Shown piece by piece: positions 54,230 to 64,000 of a stretch of DNA of 64,000 nucleotides. The translations under genes were made by a program, and so were the position numbers. The stretch is from Symbiodinium natans. Its lineage: Eukaryota > Sar > Dinophyceae > Suessiales > Symbiodiniaceae. The stretch lies in the NCBI GenBank assembly GCA_905221605.1, contig CAJNDS010000247.1, forward strand, positions 186,638 to 250,637, given 5' to 3'. How positions within the stretch are numbered: the first letter of the stretch is position 1; every line of letters begins with the position of its first letter. The notes under the pieces are model-generated. The model was not told the origin of the DNA and ran no database searches. It saw only the letters and a list, made by a program, of their open reading frames with translations.

Positions 54230-54963
54230 GGTGGTGGGGGGGGGTGGAGGTGGGGGGGGGTGGAGGGGGTGGGGGGGGGGTTGGGGGGGTGGGGGGGGGG
54301 TGGGGGGGGGGGTGGGGGGGGGGGGGTGGGGGGGGGGGGGTGGGGGTGGAGTGGGGGGTGTGGGGGAGGGTGGGGGGGGGGGGTGGGGGAGGGGGGGGGT
54401 GGGGGCGGAGGTGGGGGCGGGGTGGGGGGGGGGGGGGGGGGGGGGTGGGGGGGGGGGGGGGGGGGGGGGTGGGGGGGGGGGGGGGGGGGTGGGGGGGGGG
54501 GGGGGGGGGGCGTTGGGGGGGGGGTGGGGGGGGTGGGGGGGGGGTGGGGGGGGTGGCGGGGGGGGGTGGGGGGTGGGGGGGTGGGGGGGGGTGGGGGGGG
54601 GGTGGGGGGGGTGGGGGGGGGGTGGGGGGGGTGGGGGGGGGGGTGGGGGGGGGGTGGCGGGGGGGGGGTGGGGGGGGGTGGGGGGGGGTGGGGGTTGCGG
54701 GGGTGGGGGGGGAGGGATGGGAGGGGGGGTGGGGGGGGGGTGGGGGGGGGTGGGGGGGGGGTGGGGGGGGGTGGGGTTTGCGGGGGTGGGGGGGGGGTGG
54801 GCGGGGGTGGGGGGGTGGGGGGGGGGGGGTTGACGGGGGGTGGGAGGGGTGGGGGTTTGCGGGGTGGGGGTGGGCTGGGGGGGGGGGGGTTGTGGGGGGG
54901 GGGGGGGGGGTTGGGGGGGGGGGGGTTGGGGGGGGGGGGGTTGGGGTTGGGGTTGGGGGGGGG
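54230..54963. repeat. G-rich minisatellite, about 730 bp
   Basis: Almost only G with regularly spaced T (blocks of 5-12 G between single T) and a few GCGG, GGA and GTTTGCGGG interruptions. The last part becomes GGGGTT-like. All reading frames are open, giving poly-Gly or poly-Pro/His frames of about 300 codons that are artefacts. It is a strong G-quadruplex candidate on the plus strand. Confidence 0.97.
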
Positions 54964-55156
54964 GCATGGAGTTACCCATTTCAACCCAAAAAGTGCAAAA
55001 TAAAATTGTGCTACCCAGACACCTACAGCCCGAGGCCTCAGCGGATTAGTAAGCACGGGTTCAAGTTTCAAGGCAGGCAGGCCATGCAGGGCTGTAACTT
55101 AGGAAAGTCTGGCAGAGCTGCGCAGAGTACCTGAGAGGCGGAGCCTCTCAATCCAG

Positions 55157-56372
55157 ATGCGGTGGCTGGGGACTTGGACATCACTTCTCAGACAGGGACT
55201 CTGTTCAGGGCACATGGCCACAAGGAAGCACGGCCTGCTGAATAAGAACTTTCAAAGCGATAACCTGAAGATTGATCCTCAAAAATTCCCTTCAAAGCAC
55301 CACTGTCGACCGTGCGTGAACACCCTACTTTACAGGTAGCTGCCGTTTCTGGTGGGGTGGAGCTGACGACGCTCGAGGGCTTGACCCGATGGCTTCAAGG
55401 CAGGGGGTCGCTCCTTTCAGTTTTAGGATTTAGAGTTTGGGGTTTTGGGTTTTGGGTTTTGGGTTTAGGGCAGAGCAAAGAAGGCTGTTAACCAGGCTTT
55501 CAGACATTTTTGAGTTTCTCTGCGCTGGCTGGTAGTGTTGTTCTTACTTTCATTGTTGTTCTTTCTCTTGTTCTAGTTCGGCTCCCTCGACGCCGTGGGA
55601 GGGTCGTCGAATTCTGGCCTGCGGCGATCCTTCGTGAGCCTTCAAAACATCGTTATCTGCGACGTCTCTTGGGTGTTTCTGCAACCAACCTGTGGGGGAA
55701 GGGGGGGGAATGACGTCCTTTTTGCCGAGGAAGGATTGCGAAATCTCTCTCTGTGCTACCAGAACCCAAACGTGCGTTGGTGCTTTCAAAGTTTCATGAC
55801 AATGTTGACCTGCATTATTGTGATGTTATTTATTTTTGATCTTTGTTGTTTGCCCGAAGCAAGCGAAAATCGTTGTTTGCAACGAAAATGCTTTCAACTT
55901 TCCACGTCGTCGAGCGGCTTGCCTGGTTGTTCACTGTCCTCTTGTTGTTGCTGCGGCTCATGGTGCTGTTGATGTTGCTGGCCTTACAAGGCCTATGTCA
56001 ATGTGGCGTTTGGTTTGCAGAATTAAAACCTGAAATACTCCTCCCCTGCACAGCGGGCTTTCAAATGCATGCTAACAAGCCAGTGCTCACTGCATGTCAA
56101 GAGCCCGACATCAACTTGAGGACGGCTTTATGTGAGTTTCCTCGGAGCTAAGCCAAGTGAATCGCCTTGCCCTTCTTCGGCCAGACAATCTTCCCATGCT
56201 GCCGAGAGCTGTTGGGGCGAATTTGTCGCGTGCTTTGATGGGGAGCGGAGCTGCTCAGCTGCAAAATTCCAAGCGTCCCAGACATGCAAAGGCCAAGTCC
56301 GCTGTCCACGATGTGATGCAAAGATATAAAGATGTACCGAGAATCAGGGTCATCCCTCTGCGCACACCTTGA
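55157..56372 (+). CDS. Unknown gene, three to four exons
   Basis: A stretch at about 55215-55336 reads RKHGLLNKNFQSDNLKIDP, QKFPSKHHCRPCVNTLLYR. The exon 55577-55663, with TTCTAG acceptor and GT donor in phase 0, reads FGSLDAVGGSSNSGLRRSF then VSLQNIVICD. A stretch near 55855-55930 reads KQAKIVVCNENAFNFP. The last, about 56157-56372, reads RLALLRPDNLPMLPRAVGAN, RHAKAKSAVHDVMQRYKDV then PRIRVIPLRTP, TGA. No family was recognised. The degenerate telomere repeat at about 55425-55470 lies between exons. Confidence 0.45.
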
Positions 56373-56674
56373 GCACGAGGCTTTTCCGGCCATTCCGGCA
56401 CTAGAGAGCCGCATCCTGTCTGCCCCTTGACCAGGTTTGGGGTTGAGGGTTATAATACTATTATAAGGGCCTACGGACAAGTTTAGAAGGCATCTGCCAC
56501 TTGTCGTAGAGTTCACAGCATGCCTCAGCACAAGCCGCCTGCCGTCCTCCAGGCCAGCTTGCACCTGCTCCGCCCTGAGCAGCGCACGCCAACATGCCCA
56601 GACATGCATGGAATTGTTGCTGGGGAGTGCTTTTCATGCCTCTGAATGCTCCTACAATTGTTCAGAAACTCAGT

Positions 56675-56762
56675 AGTAGAGTAGATAACCTTTAATTTAA
56701 CCTTTTTGGGGTAATAGAATCCCCTTAGAATCCCAAAGGTTAACCTTTAGTTCCCCTAGGTA
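56675..56762. mobile_element. Inverted-repeat element, family G
   Basis: GTAGAGTAGATAACCTTTAA on the left and AAAGGTTAACCTTTAGTTCC on the right, with CCTTTTTGGGG inside. It is the second copy of the family seen at 36775. Confidence 0.75.
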
Positions 56763-57021
56763 ATAAACACCATTCCTTTAAACACCTAAGGAAATTGTTC
56801 ATTCGCCGGGTTCTCTTTTTATGGCATGGGCGACTAGGAAGACTAAGGTTGCTTCGGGGCTCTGATGCTCGCCTCTGGGAGCTTCGGGCTCAATGCGTTC
56901 ACATGCTTTCACGTGCGTATGATGAACATGACGTCATACGAAATGCTATGATGAAATGTAATGATAGCATCACGTATTGTCACATGTGTGTAGATATGTA
57001 CCATTTACGATTATGTTACAG

Positions 57022-58685
57022 TTCCTATATACCGAGAATATGCGCAGCATTGATTGGCAGAGGTCCGAAGAGTGGCTGCCATTGTACCGCGACTGGTGCG
57101 ACGGCAAGTCCTTCAACGCCTTGGTGAAGGACAGCAAGAGTGGAAGCAGCAATGGTAAGCGCAATTTCATATCGCGTGCGCAAATGTCAGCAATGTTCTC
57201 TCACAATAACCCCGAAACCCTAACCCCCTAAACCCTAAGCCCTAAACCCGAAACCCATGCAGGGCGCAGCTTTCTACGAAGGCCCTGCCTTGGTATTGAT
57301 CCGAACACGGGACTCTGTCCTGGGAGCCCTGTCCACGTGGGCCCGGCTCGATGGGTTTTAGGATGTTTTAGGGTTTAGGGTTTAGGGCTGAGTTTCGGAG
57401 TGCGTGGCAGGGCATTGGTCATGGTGCCCGAGCGGTCATTACGAATCCTTGGGAAAGCTTGGCAGGTCATGGGTAGAAGGCAACGGCAAGTTCGGCGGGT
57501 CCATGGAGTGTTTTTTGCCAGTGCCTCAAGGTTGAGTCACCAGGCCATAGGCCACGAAATCATGTTCCGTCATGGTTATGTCTTGATTGTCTTGTCTCTC
57601 GCCCAATGCCTTGACCAGGTTTGCACTGCAGCCTGCCTTCAGAGTGCTGAGCCCTCAGGGTGAGAGCAAGCCTTTTGGGGGTCTCTTGCATGTTGCGGCC
57701 AGGTGCAAGAGCTCTACCCGCACTGGCAACTACGTGTATTTCAACTTGCGCTGCGCTGAGATCCTGCCCAAGTGATGGGGCGACGCAGTCTGTCGCTGGA
57801 CGGTCGCGAGCATGAGCAGATTTTGCTTCTGACGCTTTAAAAAAAAAACAAAACCTCAAGCCAGGCGGAACAAGCACTATCCTCGAGGGCTCGGCTTCGG
57901 CGGACGGCTGGGATTCTGCAGGTGCAAATGTCGCACAAGCTCACACAAGTAAGTGACAGCAAGTGATGCACACGCAGCTTTTGAGTTATCGGAAGGCTCT
58001 GGCTGGATGCGGACTTTGAAGACTGTTATGTTCTTGAGTCTGATGCGACTTATGCACCTGGAAGGCCATGCGCAATTTCTGTCGCTTTGTTCACTGGCTG
58101 TCTCTGGTCTTCACTGCATGTAGTCCTGAGAATTTCGAGTTTGCGAAGAGGCTGCTGGCCTCACAGGGCGGTCTTCAAACCCGGTTCGACGTCATCAGCG
58201 TAGAAGCGCGGCTCTGCATGGCTCTGCAGAAGCGGAAATTTTTGCAAGTATGCACAGTTCAACATTTTGCCAGGTATGGGGATGCGGAGGGCTGGAGGCT
58301 AGAAAGTTCGAGGGGAGCCATGAAGAGCTGTTTTGTGTCGAGCGCCGCAAAAAGGCGGCCAAAGCGCAAGCTGCACAGCGTGAGCGCTTGGAATCTGCCA
58401 GCTCCTCAAAGACTCCCCAGCCCTCTTCACACGTCCAAAAAGGCATTGTAGGTCCTTCACATCCTTCAGTTGGCTCAGGCAAGAGAGCAGGCGCGCAAGG
58501 CAGATGGGCACACATGGGCACCGAAGCCCCACAAGTCAGATTCATCGATACATGTTTCCCAGCGCAACCGGTGCAAGGTGGACAAATCCCGGCTTTGTGA
58601 GAGCGAGTTCGATAAGGAGATGCCGGGCACCCACGAACTGCTGCGGCACTATATGAAGCAGGGCTTATCTTACTGCTACTGGTGA
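57022..58685 (+). CDS. TLDc-domain protein
   Basis: Eight exons cover a TLDc domain and a C-terminal tail: 57022-57154 (LYRDWCDGKSFNALVKD), 57263 to about 57350 (FYEGPALVLIRTRDSVLGAL), 57619 to about 57770 (FALQPAFRVL, TGNYVYFNL), about 57888-57912 (GLGFGG), 57995 to about 58065 (LWLDADFEDCYVLESDAT), about 58133-58203 (RFDVISVE), 58274 to about 58408 (VWGCGGLE, then EELFCVERRKKAAKAQAAQR) and about 58463-58685 (FDKEMPGTHELLRHYMKQG, TGA). ISVE and VWG join across a GC-AG intron to restore the closing VEVWG motif of the domain. TLDc proteins (OXR1, NCOA7, TBC1D24 type) act in oxidative-stress resistance and bind the V-ATPase. Which subgroup this is cannot be said. The first exon may not be the start. 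Telomere-like arrays lie in the first two introns. Confidence 0.8.
57208..57388. repeat. Telomere-like arrays in two TLDc-gene introns
   Basis: CCCTAAA-type copies at about 57208-57256 end 6 bp before an acceptor. TTTAGGG-type copies at about 57357-57388 follow the next exon. The two are in opposite orientation and flank one exon. Confidence 0.85.
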
Positions 58686-59783
58686 GTGTATATGAGGTTC
58701 CTTTTTAAGTTTGGTGAGTGTACATATTGGGTGTCCTTTTTGGGGATACAAGAAAGATAAACCCTACTTCATATGCGACTTCAGGGGACAAGAGAATGAC
58801 GGACATGCCTTGAGGCTTCTGGCCAACACATTCTCCGCAACCGCGGGCTCGCGGGAGCCCAACCCAAGAGAGGACTCATGCTTCTGGTCACTCTTTTTAT
58901 GCACGAATAGGGGATAGCACTCGCATCATCTGCAGACAGGAGGAAGCCGGAAAGTCGCCTTGATGCTCTATCGGTTGTGCGAAGGTGGAACGCCAGCGCT
59001 CCTTCCCGGAACAAGGGAAGCCTCTGTCGAGTGAAGATCGCGGACCTGGCCAAGTAACCTGTAAAGTAACCTCCCGATCAGCTGGAGCCATCACACGGCG
59101 TGAAGTTCCCGTGTTTGGGGGTGCAGAGCACCCCACAACGTGAATGTCACGCTGAGAGCAGCGGGCCGGACTGCAGACAAGGAGCAGGCAAGGCGCACGC
59201 AGCGTCGGTTGAGAAAAATGCAGTGAGCTTTGCGCGACCTTTTCCCCTGCGGTGGCAAGTTCTGATTTGCTGAATGACTGTGATGTGAAAAAAACTGTTT
59301 TTTCCGGGATGTCTGACCTGGGCTGCAGGATGTTCAGGCTCAGGCTCCATCGGGTCAGGAGCTGCTCCAGCTTTAGATTTGGGGCTGGGCGGAAAGGTAG
59401 TGGCAATGTGTCGGCACCCCAGACAGCCTGGGTGAGTTGCGCGTGCCACAGAGTGTCGAGAGACTTGAAGTAGATACACGTAGTCGGAAGCTTACTACTA
59501 GTCATGCGCTAGTACATTATTAAGGGTTCTAAGCAGGCACGATTTTTCTTCACGATGCTTATGGGCTTGGATCGAACGGCTCACATGCCTTAGCTAAAAG
59601 GCTCTTCAAGTCATGCATCCTCTGCACCTGCAAGGTAGGCAGATATGGTGCCTCTCAGCGGTCTTCCTGCTGAGGCAATTGAGGGTGCCAGTCTAAAACA
59701 GCCTTCACAAAGATGCCGCATGCCCATGCTACCCACATCTTGCAGAAAAAGGTTAAGATACAATGACAGTGCACTGCATGTAG

Positions 59784-61060
59784 GGGCGTTGCGGGACAGA
59801 TCTACACCTTCGACAAGGCTGCCCAACTTCGGATGAATGTTGCAACATGCGAGTGGACTCGCAATTTTCTTGCTGCAGAGGTGCCTTTGCCGGAGCCAAG
59901 ATCACTGCACACGCTGTATGCATTCTATGCTGGGCCCTCAGACCGCTGGAAGCAGTTGCCATATGCAGTTTGGGTCTCAGCCTGTGACTGGGTATGACTG
60001 GGTGTTTCCCGCGCGCAGTCGCTGAGGTGTTCTCCCATCAGGATGCACCTGAGAGGACGTGTCTCCGGGCTTTAGGGTTTAGGGTTTAGGGGTCAGCCGA
60101 AGTGCATCCAAGTGGCCTTAGAGTGATCTGCTGCCGAGGACACTCGGCCAGCCAATGATGAGATTCCACAATCTCATGCTCGGCTCTCAGCGAGGAGCAA
60201 ACATGCACACCCGAAAACCCTCCAGCCTCCTTGACAGCTTCATTTGCCCACGCAAGCTGACTAAGGTTCACAGCCACCAGTGGAGCTGACGCAGAGAAGG
60301 CAAGAGGCTACGCCGCCTGAACCTCAGACTTGACGAAGGACTTCACAAAACCAACGGAGTCCTGCCTTGGGTTTCCGCAACTGGAGGGTTTCCGAAAACA
60401 GGGGCACCTGATTGGGGTCCTTATTGGAAGGGAATCCTACTATTTGGGGATCTATATTGGGGGTCCCCTATTTTCGTAAGCCCCCGATCTGTGCTCAGGG
60501 TGTGCAGCTGAGCATCCTTCCATATCGCAGCTTCTGGAAGCTGATACAGCCGCCCCTTGGCCTCACGAGAAAGCCTGGCGAGATGCCAGCTTTGCAGCAT
60601 GCTGCTCGGTATCGGTTCGGGATCGATGTATCGTGTTCTGCTATGGGATCAATGCGAAAGTACTGAGGCAGACTGAGGGCTATCATCTACCTAACTTGAA
60701 TCAATGTGGTCACAAATATCTATCTCATCTACGCGAGCATTCGTCATCATGCGCACATGAGCAGGGACAAGTTCTGCTCCAACATGGAAGATGTCGTTCT
60801 CTCAGCTTGCCGAATGGTCTAGGACCGCAACTGCGCAACCCACACTGCACTGATGGGTCGCGGGTGAGGTTCAAGCCGGACGTGCCAAAGAAGCCAACAA
60901 GCTGTTCCCTTCGCATGTGTTATCATGTGCTTTGCATCCTTGTCATTCTATCCACAGCCTGATTCCACGACAGCTCTTCTCCTTTTACAGCTACTTGATG
61001 GTGCTTGCAAGGTTAACACAGAAGCCCATCGGAAGTTCTGATGACGACGTGAACCTGTGA
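59784..61060 (+). CDS. Unknown gene, five to six exons with stop
   Basis: The exon 59784 to about 59995 reads GQIYTFDKAAQLRMNVATCE, NFLAAEVPLPEPRSLH, YAGPSDRWKQLPYAVWVSA. Next are about 60019-60070 (AEVFSHQDAPERTCLRAL), about 60271-60316 (FTATSGADAEKARGYAA), about 60497-60630 (QLSILPYRSFWKLIQPPLG) and about 60714-60828 (NIYLIYASIRHHAHMSRDK, NMEDVVLSACRM, GT donor). The terminal exon 60991-61060, after a TTTTACAG acceptor, reads YLMVLARLTQKPIGSSDDD, VNL, TGA. No family was recognised. It ends about 320 bp before the seven-transmembrane gene and could conceivably include its missing 5' part only if the TGA were intronic. Confidence 0.5.
60385..60486. mobile_element. Inverted-repeat element, family B (intronic)
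   Basis: The left end is GGAGGGTTTCCGAAAACAGG and the right end CCCCTATTTTCGTAAGCCCC, with the hallmark TCCTACTATTTGGGGATCTA. It lies between the GADAEKARGYAA and LSILPYRSFWK exons. Confidence 0.9.
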
Positions 61061-61116
61061 CCCATACTGCGGCCGAGTGACATGACAACCGTCCAGCATG
61101 CAGAGATCGGCTCGGG

Positions 61117-61152
61117 TTTAGGGTTTAGTGTTGAGGGTTGAGGGTTGAGGGC
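61117..61152. repeat. Interstitial telomere-like repeat
   Basis: Five imperfect copies of TTTAGGG/TTGAGGG just downstream of the TGA at 61058-61060. Confidence 0.75.
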
Positions 61153-61276
61153 TCTCAGGTACTCCCATACAATTAACTTCGAGACGGCCACTGACCTGCC
61201 GGCCCCGCACTGAATCAGATCCACCAGTGCAGTACCAGAAAAGGTCTCCTCTGCGGTTGTGATTAGAAGTTCTTCT

Positions 61277-61374
61277 GGGGGTTTACGAAAGTCGGGGTAC
61301 CCTTTTGGGGGTCCTTATTCCAAGGAATCCTCGCAATTATATGGGGGTCTATACCTCATGTTCGTAAACCCCCC
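61277..61374. mobile_element. Inverted-repeat element, family B (intronic)
   Basis: GGGGGTTTACGAAAGTCGGG on the left, CATGTTCGTAAACCCCCC on the right. It ends 10 bp before the first recognised exon of the seven-transmembrane gene. Confidence 0.9.
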
Positions 61375-61384
61375 TTATTGTCAG

Positions 61385-63934
61385 AGCTGCCGAGTTGAGA
61401 GTGAACTCCACTGGGGTTTACATCCTCGTTTTCTCGAACTGCGGCGACTTCAAAGATGGGGAGGCAGGGAACTGCCGGCGGAAAATGTTTTATGAAACAT
61501 TAGTATGACAGTATGCTAACGTTTTATAAAACCTTGGTATGACAGTATCACCATGGTTCGCAGAGTCTGGCCGGCTGCGGAGCACGCATACTGGTGCAAG
61601 GTGAGCGGCAGTGTCATCGCCAAGAATTCATATGGGTTTCTACCTGGCAATGAGTGCCCGTTCTGGTAGCAGATTAGCTGCAGGCTACACCGCAGAGTTT
61701 CTTGCACCTCGAGGTACTACAAGATGCCATTCTACGGATGGCTTTCGATAGCGTGGAGCCCGTCCGCTATGCACGTGGCATGTTCCAGAAGAGTGGAAAT
61801 GCGCAGTTGGAACAGTTTACTGCTTCCCCGTTGAGGGCTCTAACCTTCAGCAAACAGCGAAGACAGAGATACACACCAGATTTCCAGTGTAACTACTCGT
61901 GCGTGACTGCATAAAACATCCCCAGCCCTTGCAAAGCAGCCCCGTCACAGCAGGCGGCGCCATTGCTTTCAACTGAGGCCTACTGCGCACTGGCCAGCGT
62001 TTGGATGTGCCTGTCGCTACGGTACTGGCGAGAGCTGTTTCACATCCAGCCGGCGCCCCAGGAGCCCCACAAGCCACCACCCCAAGTGCTCCACAAGCCC
62101 AAAAGTCAGAAGCCAGCAATTCTTGTATTGGCCGAGGTACTGCATTGCAGCAGTCATCCTCTTGGGTTTGGCGCGCCCCCCAAAGGATGACAATAGGAAA
62201 CCCCATGAATCCTTAATCCCCCAAGAAGCTCCTAAACCCTTTATGGCCAGTTCATCCCAGGTCGAGGCCTTCCTCCAGTGGAGATTCTTTATGGACTGGA
62301 ATGAGTCAGGCCTCCGCGGCAGGCCGGCTGCCACAGAGCTTTGCTCAGTGCTTCTCAACTTGCGCGCGAGACCCTTGACAGGTTCTTATTCGTCCTGGCC
62401 ATTCTCGCCACAGTTGTGAAGTGGCAGACCCAAACAAGAGCTCGGTTTCCGGAAATTGGGGGTGCGGCCAGCTGAGCCGGAGGTCAATCTTCTCCTACAT
62501 GCTTGTGCTCGTGGCGTCTTTGGGATGGGGCGTGACGCGCCCGTACCTGGATCAAGCGACCATTCTCAAGGACAGCAATGCAACTGGGGTTTCTGCAATC
62601 CGGGGTTCTTTTTAGGATTATAAGGGACTCCTACTCTGTTGATTTATACTTGGGGTCCCTTAATTATTGTAGTAAACCCCCACGTGGGCTAGCCAGGTTG
62701 TTTGTCTCTTCTTGAGAGATTTTGCGACGGCGAGGTGCAGGGACTTTCGTTCCTGTACATCGTTCTGGACTTTGTCCGCGAGTCAGCTTTGTCTTTCAGG
62801 ACACTCCCCATTTCATGCCGCATGATGCCGCATGTGTGAAGTTCGAGGGCATCACGACACATTCTGAGCAGGAACAGCCACTCACTCTCAATAACCTTTG
62901 TGATGCTGTGCTTGCTGCCAGCATGCCCCTCAGTGTGATGCAGGCAAAGAGCTTGTAGCATCTTTGAGTTTGTCAGACCCAAGGTTGCCCTACTGAATGG
63001 CCTGGCTCTTACGGGGGTTTGCGAACATGGGGGGGTGCCCTTTTTGGGGGGGGGATTCCTAGAATAAGGCTTATACTATTTGGGGGTATGTTCAAAGTAC
63101 CCCAATTTGGGGAAATGCCCAAACAGCTGCCCGAACAGCGCGAATTGGATCACTTGAATGGCCCCGTACCATCCTGTGCCTCCGTTGAAAAGGCATCATC
63201 TTCTATTGGATTTTCACAGCGCTGCCCGAGCCTTCCAACTTTGAGCCTGTGGACTTCGTGTGACTTCAGCAGACTCCGGAGTTCACGTTTTGCACTTCAG
63301 CCCAACAAGGTCTTCTCTGATCGAGATACTTGCAGAGCGCAAGCAGGTAGAGAAGTGCGCCGGGCATGCAATTGTGTCCCCACATGTCAAGACGCCCACA
63401 CGTGGGGATTGATCCCAGCTGCCCGCTGCCAGGCTGATACTCTTTCAGCGCTTGCGGCTTCCCTACAACGGCCCCCCATGTTGCCAGATCGTGCCCCCAC
63501 AACTCACACAATGCAATGAGGTGGAAGATCCTGGTAGCAGCTTTGAGCCTGGCCTCCTTGAGCTTGCCGGGGCTCCTAGTCGCTTCATCTGCGGAGATGG
63601 CAGATGCATCTCTGTGCTTCCATGCAATCGCTGGTTCGATCGCTGCAACTCGTGCCAAGGCTCTACCAGCTCTTCGATTTATCCCGCAGCATCAGCCAAA
63701 GATGGCACTACCAATGGTTCTTTGCAGATGGCGTCTCCCACATCCTCTTCTGCATGGCACGCCAGTCTTGTGAGAGCATATTTAAGCTGGCGCGCACTGT
63801 GCTTTTTGCAGCTGTCACTGCAATGGTCGCTGAGAAGAAGCGCTCCCGAAATCATGCCCGTCTGTCAGGTACTTGCAGCCATCATGTTCCTATGGGCACC
63901 ACACACAAACAGCCAAAGATATGCTTACAAGCAG
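61385..63934 (+). CDS. TMEM87/GOST-type seven-transmembrane protein, partial
   Basis: Fourteen short exons match the lung-7TM/GOST family in order: 61385-61454 (NSTGVYILVFSNCGDF, end of the luminal GOLD-like domain), 61601-61653 (AKNSYGFLPGNE), 61714-61750 (YYKMPFYGWLSI), 61978-62048 (SLRYWRELFHIQ), 62137-62170 (YCIAAVILLGL), 62267-62309 (FFMDWNES), 62339-62363, 62483-62570 (LVLVASLGWGVTRPYLD), 62735 to about 62782 (QGLSFLYIVLDFVRE), 62872-62920 (SLSITFVMLCLLP), 63193 to about 63222 (IIFYWIFTALPE), about 63520-63580, about 63663-63765 (QRWHYQWFFADGVSHILF) and 63869-63934 (FLWAPHTNSQRYAY). Helices with FYGW, GWGVTRP and the closing LW-P-N-RYAY are family signatures. Members sit in the Golgi and help membrane traffic. 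Most joins are phase-consistent, using GC (61751, 62049, 62171, 62364), GT (61654) and GA (61455, 62571) donors. Both ends are missing: signal peptide and 5' exons unplaced, the 3' end beyond the window. Confidence 0.8.
61488..61550. repeat. Two-copy direct repeat in an intron
   Basis: TTTTATGAAACATTAGTATG and TTTTATAAAACCTTGGTATG, each followed by ACAGTAT, lie 34 bp apart in the intron 61455-61600. Confidence 0.8.
62593..62690. mobile_element. Family B-like element, diverged (intronic)
   Basis: ATCCGGGGTTCTTTTTAGG on the left, then GACTCCTACTCTGTTGATTT, CTTGGGGTCCCTTAATTATT and the right end AGTAAACCCCCACG. It lies in the intron 62571-62734 of the seven-transmembrane gene. Confidence 0.7.
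63013..63110. mobile_element. Family B element, diverged (intronic)
   Basis: ACGGGGGTTTGCGAACATGG on the left, TACTATTTGGGGGTATGTT in the middle and TACCCCAATTTGGGG at the right. It lies between the SLSITFVML and IIFYWIF exons. Confidence 0.75.
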
Positions 63935-63987
63935 GCCACCGTCAGCCGGGAGTTGTTGTAGTCAGTTCTCCCCGGAGGGCTTTTCTG

Positions 63988-64000
63988 TGAGGGTTTAGGG
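63988..64000. repeat. Start of another telomere-like array at the window edge
   Basis: GGGTTTAGGG at the very end of the window, downstream of the last seven-transmembrane exon. Confidence 0.5.

Noticed and set aside
54086..55134. Frames of about 200-300 codons on both strands, all Gly/Trp/Val or Pro/His
   Set aside because: They are translations of the G-rich minisatellite. Every frame is open and composition is set by the repeat.

Overview
The window reads as a piece of a dinoflagellate nuclear genome. Base composition is balanced, genes are broken into many short exons, and introns that can be placed by protein homology often start with GC or GA instead of GT. Plant-type telomere repeats (TTTAGGG/CCCTAAA) are scattered through introns. 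Every confidently read gene lies on the + strand, as expected for the long one-way gene arrays of dinoflagellates. No bacterial, organellar, rRNA, tRNA or CRISPR feature was seen. Because exons are short (18-150 nt), long open frames are a poor guide here. Genes were rebuilt by reading exons in all frames and matching phases across splice sites.

Layout: (1) 1-2380, repeat-rich with no clear gene. (2) 2.4-3.9 kb, a gene of the dinoflagellate S-H-W-W-G family. (3) 4.8-5.9 kb, an unknown gene. (4) 6.6-7.4 kb, ankyrin exons. (5) 8.9-9.5 kb, a nested inverted-repeat transposable element. (6) 10.3-17.1 kb, a nearly complete alpha-methylacyl-CoA racemase gene of about 22 exons. (7) 17.4-18.8 kb, a complete five-exon gene for the spliceosomal protein SmF. 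(8) 19.0-20.5 kb, a gene with a CCCH-like finger and a La motif. (9) 20.8-26.7 kb, unassigned exons and low-complexity DNA. (10) 27.1-33.3 kb, exons of a dynamin-like GTPase candidate. (11) 33.3-47.8 kb, many convincing but unassigned exons around a long TAC array. (12) 48.5-50.1 kb, a WW-like plus helical-repeat (OPR/RAP-type) protein. (13) 51-53.2 kb, two unknown genes, the second cut by an intron that is exactly one inverted-repeat element. (14) 54.2-55.0 kb, a G-rich tract of about 730 bp. (15) 57.0-58.7 kb, a TLDc-domain gene. (16) 59.8-61.1 kb, an unknown gene. (17) 61.4 kb to the end, a TMEM87/GOST-type seven-transmembrane gene running off the window.

The genes do not form a pathway. 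The main biological signal is how introns are built. At least seven unrelated families of short inverted-repeat elements (A-G here, about 80-150 bp) recur in the window. Wherever the flanking gene can be read, the element sits in an intron, and in the best cases it is essentially the whole intron. These look like introners, intron-generating transposable elements. Telomere-type arrays and a 10-bp satellite also sit inside introns. Exon coordinates given to the base have matching reading phase on both sides; those marked approximate do not.
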